Notes under the pieces: generated by a model
Databases searched by the model: none
What the model was told of the DNA's origin: nothing
What the model saw: the letters and a program-made list of their open reading frames with translations, nothing else
In this document: positions 1 through 5,040 of the stretch, piece after piece
Layout of the letters: each line of letters begins with the position of its first letter
Position numbering within the stretch: the first letter of the stretch is position 1
Assembly: GCA_955652795.1 (NCBI GenBank)
Contig: CATPBQ010000305.1
Span: forward strand, 1-5,040
From: an uncultured Steroidobacteraceae bacterium
GTDB taxonomy: Bacteria; Pseudomonadota; Gammaproteobacteria; Steroidobacterales; Steroidobacteraceae
DNA length: 5,040 nt
Reading direction: 5' to 3'
Translations under genes and position numbers: made by a program

Positions 1-653
1 ATACCCTCATACGTGTAGCGTTGCACGCCGCGTCGGCCGGTGCGAATGGCGCCGAGCATGGCGGCCCCCACGGTACGCGCGGGGATGGCACGGTAGGGGA
101 TGTACCCGCCGCGCAGCAGCGGATTCACCAACGGCGTGAAGGCGCGTGCCGCGAGCTCCAGCGGGCGCAGCTCGCCGCGCCAGCCGAGCAGCATTGACGG
201 CTGCAGGATGTCGAGCGACTCGAAGCCCGCTTCCACCAGCCGCTGCTCCATCTCGCCCTTGGTGCGCAGGTAGAAATTGCGCGCGCCGGGGTCCGCGCCC
301 ACGCTCGATATGACGACGAAGCGCTGGACCTTCGCCGCTTTTGCGGCGCGCGCGAACGCCAGCACGCAGTCGATGTCGACCGCGCGAAAGCGCTGCTGCG
401 AGCCGGCCTGGCGGATGGTCGTGCCAAGACAGCACAGTGCAACGTCGCAGCTGGCGCCCTTGAGCTGTGCCTCGAGGTGCTCGAATTGCACGATACGATT
501 GGCGAGTCGCGGATGCTCGCGCCCGAGCGGCCGCCGTGAAACGGCCAGCACGCGCCTGATGTCCGGCGCCTCGAGCAGCGCATCGAGCGCGTAGCCGCCG
601 GCAAAGCCGCTCGCTCCGGCCAGCAACGCGAGCTTCCCTTCCGCGTCTCCCAT
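1..653 (-). CDS. NAD(P)-binding Rossmann-fold protein, TIP30/HTATIP2-like atypical SDR (3' end cut by window edge)
   Basis: The reading frame opens at ATG 653-651 and stays open for 217 codons plus two bases to the left edge, so the C-terminus is missing. Visible features are the N-terminal dinucleotide-binding loop GASGFAGG at residues 13-20 (GxxGxxG), a strand ending in CCLGTTIR near residues 74-81, the strand RFVVISSVGA at 111-120, and Y128xxxK132 (YLRTK), the usual SDR catalytic pair. This layout matches the NAD(P)H-binding PF13460-type proteins related to human TIP30/HTATIP2, normally about 210-230 residues, so little should be missing. It is probably a soluble cytoplasmic oxidoreductase or NAD(P)H-sensing protein; the substrate cannot be told. 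The start is supported by an AGGAG seven bases upstream and by the Rossmann loop coming right after it. It is divergent from the TPR gene. Family call is firm, function open. Confidence 0.88.
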   Translation of the reverse strand, partial: MGDAEGKLALLAGASGFAGGYALDALLEAPDIRRVLAVSRRPLGREHPRLANRIVQFEHLEAQLKGASCDVALCCLGTTIRQAGSQQRFRAVDIDCVLAFARAAKAAKVQRFVVISSVGADPGARNFYLRTKGEMEQRLVEAGFESLDILQPSMLLGWRGELRPLELAARAFTPLVNPLLRGGYIPYRAIPARTVGAAMLGAIRTGRRGVQRYTYEG

Positions 654-660
654 CGGTGCA

Positions 661-665
661 CTCCT
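661..665 (-). promoter_or_regulatory. Shine-Dalgarno site of the NAD(P)-binding protein gene
   Basis: On the minus strand the sequence reads AGGAG, followed by seven bases (TGCACCG) and the ATG at 653. This is a near-ideal ribosome binding site and fixes the start. It is the strongest Shine-Dalgarno match in the window. Confidence 0.75.
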
Positions 666-766
666 ATCGCAACCGCGGATGTTGTTTTCCCACAGCTTAG
701 AAGTGCGCGCGTCCCGCGGCAAGGCGTGCCCGCTGTTGCGGAACCGCAGCGCCCGGGTGCCGCGCC

Positions 767-786
767 GCCCGCGCGGGAACGCGGGC
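767..786. repeat. Inverted repeat, 7-bp perfect arms with 6-base loop
   Basis: GCCCGCG (767-773) and CGCGGGC (780-786) are exact reverse complements separated by CGGGAA. As RNA it would form a stable all-GC stem. No T-run follows on either strand, so it does not look like an intrinsic terminator. It could be a protein-binding site, or chance in very GC-rich DNA. Confidence 0.45.
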
Positions 787-787
787 T

Positions 788-799
788 GCCAGGCCTGGC
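788..799. repeat. Perfect 12-bp palindrome GCCAGGCCTGGC
   Basis: The site reads the same on both strands over all 12 bases and lies one base after the preceding inverted repeat, in the gap between two divergent genes. Symmetry and location fit a dimeric regulator's operator, but I do not recognise the sequence as the site of any known regulator, and GC-rich DNA makes such palindromes commoner than average. Confidence 0.4.
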
Positions 800-817
800 G
801 CCCGCGCCGCAGCGCGG

Positions 818-826
818 TGTTACCAT
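818..826 (+). promoter_or_regulatory. Weak extended -10 candidate for the TPR gene
   Basis: TGTTACCAT fits the extended -10 form TGn followed by a hexamer (TACCAT, four of six matches to TATAAT). It lies in the only AT-richer pocket of the intergenic region. Transcription would start near 832-834, leaving a leader of about 32 bases before the GTG at 866. No good -35 hexamer lies at the right distance. The call rests on position and partial match only. Confidence 0.25.
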
Positions 827-832
827 TTCTTA

Positions 833-849
833 CAGCGCGTTATGCGCTG
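833..849 (+). repeat. Short hairpin CAGCGC-GTTAT-GCGCTG just upstream of the TPR gene
   Basis: Two perfect six-base arms (833-838 and 844-849) flank a five-base loop, 16 bases before the chosen GTG start. If transcription begins near 833, the stem would sit at the extreme 5' end of the mRNA, where such stems can slow 5' decay or affect initiation. No poly-T tract follows, so it is not a terminator. Confidence 0.4.
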
Positions 850-865
850 ATTGTGGGCGCGCCCG

Positions 866-2215
866 GTGAAACGCTTGAAGCTGCCCCTGATGATCGCTGC
901 GGCGGTGCTGGCGCCGGCCGCGGCACTCGCCGTGACCGATGCCGACCGGGTATCGGTGTACCGGGAGTTCCGTGCGGCGTTCGATGCGCACCGCTACCCG
1001 GATGCGCTGCCGCTGGCCGAGAAACTCGTGGCGCTCACCCAGGAGCAGTACGGCGCCAACAATCGCGCGCTGGTCAGTCCCCTCTCCAATCTCGGCACCA
1101 CCCAGTACCGCATGGGCGACTACAAGGATGCCGAGGATACGTACCTGCGCAGCGTGAAAATCGCCGCAGACACCGGCGGGAACGCGGATCGTCTGCTGTT
1201 GCGCCCGCTGCAGGGGCTCGGTGCGACTTATTACGCCACCCGGCAGTACGAGGATGCGAGCGTCACCCTGCAGCGCGCGCTCAACCTGAGCCGCAATCTC
1301 GACGGCCTGCTGAACCCCGGACAAATGACGATCCTTTATCCGCTGATCGGCAGCCTGGTGAATCTCGAGCGCCACACCGAGGCGGATCGTGAGTTCCAGT
1401 ACGCGGTGCGGGTCGCCGAGAGCGCCTGGGGGAGCACGGATGCGCGCCTCATCCGCCCGGTGGATCACTATGCGCACTGGCTCGAGCATATGGGCCGCTA
1501 CCCCTCGGCCCGCGCCGCGTACGCCCGCGAGCTCACCGTCGCCGAGGGCGCCGGCAATCGCGCCGCACGCCTGGTGATCGACCCGCTGCTGGGCATTGCG
1601 CGCACCTACCGGCTCGAGGCCATGAACGGCAGCGACGAGGAAGCCATCCAGTACGTCGACCCGTTCGCGCAGACGGCGGGCCCCGCTGTGTTCACGCAGC
1701 ATGGCCTGCGCGCAATGAACCCCGACGGGGAGAAGGCGCTGCTGCTCGCGCTGCAGACCCTCGACAAGATGCGCCCGGTCGATCACCAGATCCGCGGCAC
1801 GACCCTGATGGAGCTGGGCGACTGGTACCTGTGCGCGGATCAGGCCGACAAGAGCCTCACGCGCTACCGCGACGCCTGGAAGGAATTCCAGCAGGCCGGC
1901 TCGACCGCAGCGCTCGATGTGCCCCGGCAGCTGGCCTACCGGGCGCCTTCCTCGTCGGCTTCACGCTCACCGCTTGCCGAGCGCGACAACACCGACGAGC
2001 ATTCGGTGGAGGCGACCTTCACCGTAAAGCGCGACGGGCACACCGCCAACGTGATCACCAATACCAGCGATGCTACGGCCGCACAGCAGAGGTTCGTGCT
2101 GACCGCAGTGAGGCGCGCCCGCTACGCGCCGCGCCTGCAGAACGGCGAGCCGGTGGACACCGAAGGCGTCACGCTGCTGGAGAAGCTCCTCTCGAAGAAG
2201 CCACGCCAGCCCTAG
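866..2215 (+). CDS. Exported tetratricopeptide-repeat protein with C-terminal TonB-C-like domain
   Basis: The protein is 449 residues from GTG 866. Residues 1-22 form a Sec signal peptide: a basic start (VKRLK), a hydrophobic core and an AALA end. TPR-like helix pairs follow, clearest around 71-104 (LGTTQYRMGDYKDAEDTY), 114-147, 158-186, 198-226 and 312-343. After a Ser/Pro-rich linker (about 360-378), residues 379-435 show the TonB C-terminal pattern: a strand with KRDGHTANV, then a helix leading to VRRARYAPRLQNGEPV, like the RxxRYxPxxxxGxPV end of TonB-C domains. It has no membrane anchor beyond the signal peptide, so it is probably periplasmic and not a classic TonB. TTG 851 or ATG 890 are alternative starts; none has a good Shine-Dalgarno site, and GTG 866 was chosen because it gives the best signal peptide. 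The gene converges on the lipoprotein gene. It likely scaffolds envelope protein contacts; its partner is unknown. Confidence 0.85.
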   Translation: MKRLKLPLMIAAAVLAPAAALAVTDADRVSVYREFRAAFDAHRYPDALPLAEKLVALTQEQYGANNRALVSPLSNLGTTQYRMGDYKDAEDTYLRSVKIAADTGGNADRLLLRPLQGLGATYYATRQYEDASVTLQRALNLSRNLDGLLNPGQMTILYPLIGSLVNLERHTEADREFQYAVRVAESAWGSTDARLIRPVDHYAHWLEHMGRYPSARAAYARELTVAEGAGNRAARLVIDPLLGIARTYRLEAMNGSDEEAIQYVDPFAQTAGPAVFTQHGLRAMNPDGEKALLLALQTLDKMRPVDHQIRGTTLMELGDWYLCADQADKSLTRYRDAWKEFQQAGSTAALDVPRQLAYRAPSSSASRSPLAERDNTDEHSVEATFTVKRDGHTANVITNTSDATAAQQRFVLTAVRRARYAPRLQNGEPVDTEGVTLLEKLLSKKPRQP

Positions 2216-3006
2216 GCGCTGGGCACCTTCGGGGCCTCGGCCGGCGATGGCGGCGGCGGCGCGGGTACGGCGCCGGGCGCTGCCGCATCCCCGTCGGGAC
2301 CGCTCTCCTCGATCGGCACGGCCTCGATCTGCAGATTCTCAGCGGTGTCGACGCCTGACTGCACGCTCAGCGGCTCGTCGTGCGCCAGCTGCTGCCCGGC
2401 GGCCTGCTCCGGAAACTGCACCAGGAATTTCGCCGCCGCATCACGCATGGCCGCGAGCGTTGCACGCTCGAGCGGCTTGCCGTTCGAGATGCCCTTGGCG
2501 AGCGCGCTGCCGTAACCGGTGAGGGTCAGGGTGTCGACTTTCTCCCCCTGCGGCGTGTAGACATTGATGCGGTAGCGGATCGTGACGGCGTCGTAGCGTC
2601 CGGCGGTGTCACGGTCGGTCACGAATGAATACTGATCGATCAGCGGCTCAAACACCGCCTTGAGCCCCGTGCCGGCGCGCGCCGCCGCCAGATCCTTGAA
2701 TTCCTGCACCTGGCGGAACGAGTCCTTGAAGACGTCGCGCAGCAGGTGCACGTGCCCCGGTCCCAGCGCAATCTGCCACTCGACACCCCAGCGTGTCTCC
2801 TTGTGCACGTAATTGCGCAGCTCGTTGGGAAGAACGAGGCCGACGCTGCTGGGCAGCGGCTGCAGCAGCGGCTGGGGCAGGACGGGATCGGGTCTGATCG
2901 TGATACCGCCGCAGGCGGTAACAGCGGCCAGCACGAGGGCGCCGGCCGACAATCGCACCGGGCCTAATGCTTCATGCCGACGAACGTGCCGTCGTTCTGC
3001 TCGCAT
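2212..3006 (-). CDS. Probable outer-membrane lipoprotein of unknown family, last gene of the vWA operon
   Basis: The protein is 264 residues from ATG 3006. An Arg/His-rich start and a hydrophobic stretch (LSAGALVLAAVTAC) end at Cys32, a plausible lipobox (VTAC). Gly follows the Cys, with no Asp at +2, so by the E. coli Lol rule it would go to the outer membrane. The mature part starts with a Pro/Leu/Gln-rich linker, then an alpha/beta domain (about 53-200) with paired strands such as YDAVTIRYRINVY and DTLTLTGYGSAL and a final helix. The general plan resembles small envelope lipoproteins of the YajG/LptE sort, but I cannot assign it. The tail (about 235-264) is acidic, then Ala/Pro-rich. The start overlaps the upstream gene by 43 bases; a GTG at 2958, five bases past that gene's stop, would give a shorter 16-residue signal up to the Cys. 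Neither has a strong ribosome site. Confidence 0.82.
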   Translation of the reverse strand: MRAERRHVRRHEALGPVRLSAGALVLAAVTACGGITIRPDPVLPQPLLQPLPSSVGLVLPNELRNYVHKETRWGVEWQIALGPGHVHLLRDVFKDSFRQVQEFKDLAAARAGTGLKAVFEPLIDQYSFVTDRDTAGRYDAVTIRYRINVYTPQGEKVDTLTLTGYGSALAKGISNGKPLERATLAAMRDAAAKFLVQFPEQAAGQQLAHDEPLSVQSGVDTAENLQIEAVPIEESGPDGDAAAPGAVPAPPPPSPAEAPKVPSA

Positions 3007-3947
3007 ATCAGTCTCATTAGGGCGGAAAAGCGGATATTTGTAAACGGCGACATGTCCGCTCCTTCGGGAAATCCGATGGCGTGGATGCGCACCGGCCGCC
3101 GGCCGTCGGGCCCGGGTTTGTTGAGAGTGCCGATCGAGTCGAGCGCCTCCTGAATGGAGTCGCCGGTGAACTCATCGCCCAGCACGAACACGTTCACCCG
3201 CCTGTCGGGCGCCCAGTAGCTGCGCACCGCTTCCTCCATCCCGGGAACCGGATTGGACTGGCTGAACGCGCGCCAGCGCTTGGCACGTTCGCGGATTTCC
3301 TTGCGCTGCTGCGGGGTGTCGGCGAGCCAGCGGCCGCGCGTTCCCTCGTACATGTACGTTCCCTGGTCGTTCAGGACCTGCAGCCCCTGCACGTGCGGAT
3401 AGAGGCTGAGGATCTCGTCCACGATCGCAAGATTCACGTCCCAGTGATTGCTGGTCATGCTGGATGAGGTGTCGATGATGAAAATGACGTAATCGCTGTC
3501 GATCGGAATGCCGCCGATGGCGGCGCTGCGCGGGCTTTGCGCGCGCTGCGCCAGCAGCCGCTGCATCTCGTCGGTGAGCTCCTGCTGGGCGGCCACCAGC
3601 TGGCGCTCGATGATGTTGGTGACGGCCGCGTCTTCGCGGCTGCCGGCGTAGCGGCCCCGGATGCTGCTGAGGTCGCCCGCCAGGTTCGTCAGCCGGCCGC
3701 GCGCGCGCGCCAGAGTCTCGCGGCTGCCTGAAAGCTCGCGGTTGAGCTCGTCGGTCTGCCCGCGAAGGGTATTGAGCTGCTCCTCGAGCAGCCGCACCTG
3801 CCCGCCCAGGTGCTTGCGGCTCTGCTCCAGCGCCGCGGGCTGGCCGATCTCGCTCAGCACCAACAGCAGGATGATGGCGCCGAAGCCGCAGCAGATGCAG
3901 TCGAGGAACGACAGGCTGAACACCTCGACTTGGCGGCGCCGGCGCAT
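2964..3947 (-). CDS. Membrane-anchored vWA-domain protein 2 (FLDCICCGFGA transmembrane motif, coiled coil)
   Basis: This 327-residue protein begins with an Arg-rich cytoplasmic tail (MRRRRQVEVF) and one membrane helix (about 10-31) containing FLDCICCGFGA at 14-24, with Asp16 and Cys17, 19 and 20. Residues about 36-135 are rich in Leu, Glu, Gln and Arg in heptad-like order, probably a periplasmic coiled coil. A von Willebrand A domain fills 150-327: strand VIFIIDTSSSM carries the complete MIDAS motif DxSxS (D159, S161, S163), and FVLGDEF holds a candidate second Asp (D258). The usual MIDAS Thr is not evident; the equivalent stretch reads SQSNPVPGMEEAV. The ending NDGTFVGM matches the usual GGTF close of vWA domains. 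The start codon overlaps the previous gene's stop (TAATG), implying translational coupling. It is a diverged paralogue of the upstream vWA gene. Likely an envelope complex subunit; exact role unknown. Confidence 0.9.
   Translation of the reverse strand: MRRRRQVEVFSLSFLDCICCGFGAIILLLVLSEIGQPAALEQSRKHLGGQVRLLEEQLNTLRGQTDELNRELSGSRETLARARGRLTNLAGDLSSIRGRYAGSREDAAVTNIIERQLVAAQQELTDEMQRLLAQRAQSPRSAAIGGIPIDSDYVIFIIDTSSSMTSNHWDVNLAIVDEILSLYPHVQGLQVLNDQGTYMYEGTRGRWLADTPQQRKEIRERAKRWRAFSQSNPVPGMEEAVRSYWAPDRRVNVFVLGDEFTGDSIQEALDSIGTLNKPGPDGRRPVRIHAIGFPEGADMSPFTNIRFSALMRLICEQNDGTFVGMKH
3877..3910 (-). repeat. Copy 1 of a 34-base near-identical repeat encoding the membrane motif (vWA gene 2)
   Basis: Bases 3877-3910 match 4965-4998 at 32 of 34 positions, including 25 in a row (3886-3910). 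The repeat encodes the FLDCICCGFGA helix. It reflects common descent of the two vWA genes plus strong constraint on the motif; shared GC-ending codons account for part of the identity. Confidence 0.8.
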
Positions 3948-5035
3948 TACGGCCAGTCCTTGGCGGGCATCAGCAGCGTGCCATCGGTGACGCGCGCCAG
4001 ATGCCAGAAGCGGTGTGCGGCCTGCAGGTCACCCTCCATGGGCAACAGCACGCAGTCGATCGGTACGTGCTCGGGAAGCTGCGCTACCGCCTCGTCGAAC
4101 AGCCGCATGCGCTCGGCGGAGTTCACGTAGCGGCGCAGTCCCTGGGTCTTGCCCTGCGTCGGCAGACCGTCGGTGATGAGCACGATCTGATCGGGAAGCG
4201 GGGCGAGCGTGCGTGCCGCGGCGAACGCGTTGTAGAGACTCGTGCCGTTGGCCGGGACCAGCGTCTCGAGCGCCTGCATGCCGCGGGCGCGCGCCGCCGC
4301 GTCACGGCCCACGAGCCAGCTGCTGTTGCCCGGCACGAGCGGCTGCGCCCGGGTGTTGAACGTGAGCACCTGGTAGCTGCTGGCGGCGGGCATCTGCGAC
4401 ATGAGCCAGTCCACGATCGCCACCGCGCGGCGCCACTTGGCGGCCGCGCGCTTGTGCGCGTCGTCCTGGTTGCGCAGCTTGAGGATGCTGACCAGATCCT
4501 GGTGCAGCATGCTGGCCGAGACATCCAGCAGGATAAGAATGTGCGCACCGTGCAGGGTGAGGCCGGTGATGTAGCGGCGCTCAGTCGCCGCCCGGCCGCT
4601 CACCTGCTGGCCGAGCGGCGCGCGCTCGGGGCTGCCCGCCTCGAGACGCCTGTTGCTCTGCTCCAGAGAGCGTACGTCGGCCTTGAGCTTCTCGATGTGC
4701 TCGCGGCGTGCAACCGTCTGGGCATCGTAGCTCGAGAGCTGCTCACGCCGGCTCTCGAGATCGGTCACGATGCGGTTGGTCTCGCGCGTGGCGCTGGCGG
4801 TCTGGTTGCGCGTCTTTTCCAGCGTGTCGCGCAGCACGACGAGATTGCGCTCGCCCGTCAGCACCTCTTCCTTCAGCCGGCTCACCTCCGAGCTCAGGGT
4901 ATCCGTCTCTTTCAGGCGCACTACGCCGCTTTGTGCGCTGACGATGGTGTAGAAGAGGATCACCGCGCCAAAACCGCAGCAGATGCAGTCGAGGAACGCG
5001 AGGGTGAAGACTTCGATGCTACGGCGTCGCGCCAC
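3947..5035 (-). CDS. Membrane-anchored vWA-domain protein 1 (FLDCICCGFGA transmembrane motif, coiled coil)
   Basis: This 362-residue protein starts at GTG 5035 with MARRRSIEVF, which aligns residue for residue with the start of vWA protein 2 and so supports the choice; only five bases upstream are visible, so its ribosome site is unseen. A membrane helix (about 10-33) carries FLDCICCGFGA at 14-24. Residues about 38-135 are a strong coiled-coil candidate (many Glu, Arg and Leu in heptads). The vWA domain (about 155-362) has a full MIDAS set: DVSAS (D171, S173, S175) in ILILLDVSASM, T265 in NGTS, and D289 in IVLITDG. It should therefore bind a divalent metal and ligand. Positive-inside topology puts the coiled coil and vWA domain in the periplasm. 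It is the first gene of the operon seen here; earlier genes probably lie past the right edge. Domain call firm, function inferred. Confidence 0.92.
   Translation of the reverse strand: MARRRSIEVFTLAFLDCICCGFGAVILFYTIVSAQSGVVRLKETDTLSSEVSRLKEEVLTGERNLVVLRDTLEKTRNQTASATRETNRIVTDLESRREQLSSYDAQTVARREHIEKLKADVRSLEQSNRRLEAGSPERAPLGQQVSGRAATERRYITGLTLHGAHILILLDVSASMLHQDLVSILKLRNQDDAHKRAAAKWRRAVAIVDWLMSQMPAASSYQVLTFNTRAQPLVPGNSSWLVGRDAAARARGMQALETLVPANGTSLYNAFAAARTLAPLPDQIVLITDGLPTQGKTQGLRRYVNSAERMRLFDEAVAQLPEHVPIDCVLLPMEGDLQAAHRFWHLARVTDGTLLMPAKDWP
3957..3961 (-). promoter_or_regulatory. Shine-Dalgarno site of vWA gene 2, inside the end of vWA gene 1
   Basis: On the minus strand AAGGA lies nine bases before the ATG at 3947, within the last codons of vWA gene 1 (the AKDWP end). 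Together with the TAATG overlap it supports this start and coupled translation of the pair. Confidence 0.6.
4965..4998 (-). repeat. Copy 2 of the 34-base near-identical repeat (vWA gene 1)
   Basis: This is the partner of 3877-3910, in the same orientation 1088 bases away. The two differences (4970 and 4973) are synonymous third-position changes. Recombination between the copies would fuse the two vWA genes into one. Confidence 0.8.
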
Positions 5036-5040
5036 GGACG

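Larger units (their letters stand above)
654..865. other. Divergent intergenic region with clustered inverted repeats
   Basis: This 212-base gap separates two genes pointing away from each other, so it should hold both promoters and any shared control sites. It contains the AGGAG ribosome binding site at its left end, then a very GC-rich block with several inverted repeats (737-748, 767-786, 788-799), then a small AT-richer pocket at about 818-834 and a hairpin at 833-849. Reading frames crossing it have Arg/Pro-rich, low-complexity translations typical of out-of-frame GC-rich DNA. I find no credible small gene and no convincing -35/-10 pair for the leftward gene. Confidence 0.6.

Noticed and set aside
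767..786. GC-rich hairpin as an intrinsic terminator.
   Set aside because: No T-run follows the stem on either strand, and both flanking genes point away from it.
7..826. Two open frames on the minus strand (7-435 and 125-826) and one on the plus strand (277-594).
   Set aside because: They are Arg/Ser/Ala-rich shadows of the Rossmann protein, whose true frame lacks a stop in the window because it runs off the left edge.
679..1392. Plus-strand open frame of 237 codons spanning the intergenic region and the start of the TPR gene.
   Set aside because: Its Arg/Pro/Gly-rich translation has no domain, and it is out of frame with the TPR gene, which has clear repeats.
830..1786. Long open frame of 318 codons on the minus strand, antisense to the TPR gene.
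   Set aside because: The plus-strand frame has a signal peptide, TPRs and a TonB-C-like end; the antisense translation has no recognisable domain and is a GC-rich shadow.
4123..4548. Minus-strand open frame of 141 codons inside vWA gene 1.
   Set aside because: Ser/Arg/Cys-rich out-of-frame translation; the vWA frame with complete MIDAS residues covers the same bases.
4970..5035. FLDC in the vWA proteins read as a lipobox, or the N-terminal helix read as a cleaved signal peptide.
   Set aside because: Asp directly before the Cys does not fit a lipobox, and the fixed Asp/Cys/Gly motif across both paralogues suggests a functional, uncleaved helix.
2964..5035. BatA/BatB-type aerotolerance vWA proteins.
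   Set aside because: Bat proteins have a vWA domain flanked by membrane helices at both ends; here there is one N-terminal helix and a long coiled coil before the vWA domain.
2964..5035. Zorya-type anti-phage system (MotA-like ZorA with MotB-like ZorB).
   Set aside because: The stator-like helix is reminiscent, but ZorB carries an OmpA-like peptidoglycan-binding domain, not vWA, and no helicase or nuclease partner is visible here.

Overview
The window is GC-rich, roughly two thirds G+C judged by eye, and densely coding. It reads as chromosomal DNA of a Gram-negative bacterium. A lipoprotein signal with a lipobox, a Sec signal peptide, a TonB-C-like domain and inner-membrane anchors with periplasmic domains all point to a two-membrane envelope. 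A gammaproteobacterium is the most likely source, but nothing here fixes the taxon. I see no tRNA, rRNA, CRISPR array, insertion sequence or phage gene.

Layout from left to right. A partial NAD(P)-binding Rossmann protein of the TIP30/HTATIP2-like atypical SDR type lies on the minus strand at 1-653 and runs off the left edge. A divergent, GC-rich intergenic region at 654-865 is packed with inverted repeats and has one weak promoter candidate. A plus-strand gene at 866-2215 encodes an exported TPR protein ending in a TonB-C-like domain. Three minus-strand genes then form a tight operon, transcribed from right to left: vWA protein 1 (5035-3947), vWA protein 2 (3947-2964) and a probable lipoprotein (3006-2212). 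Their junctions are a TAATG stop/start overlap and either a 43-base overlap or a near-abutting alternative start. The TPR gene and the lipoprotein gene converge and share the bases CTAG at their stop codons, so there is no room between them for a terminator.

The operon is the interesting part. Both vWA proteins start with a short Arg-rich cytoplasmic tail and one transmembrane helix carrying the identical motif FLDCICCGFGA. A coiled coil and a von Willebrand A domain, predicted to be periplasmic, follow. An Asp at the entry of the only membrane helix resembles the B-subunits of proton-driven stators (ExbD, TolR, MotB). My inference is that this is an envelope complex in which two vWA subunits replace ExbD/TolR-like subunits. 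It would work with an outer-membrane lipoprotein and, by prediction, with an ExbB/TolQ/MotA-like channel encoded just beyond the right edge. The nearby TPR/TonB-C protein may be related to it, but it is on the other strand and the link is weak. No gene here has a name I can assign with confidence.
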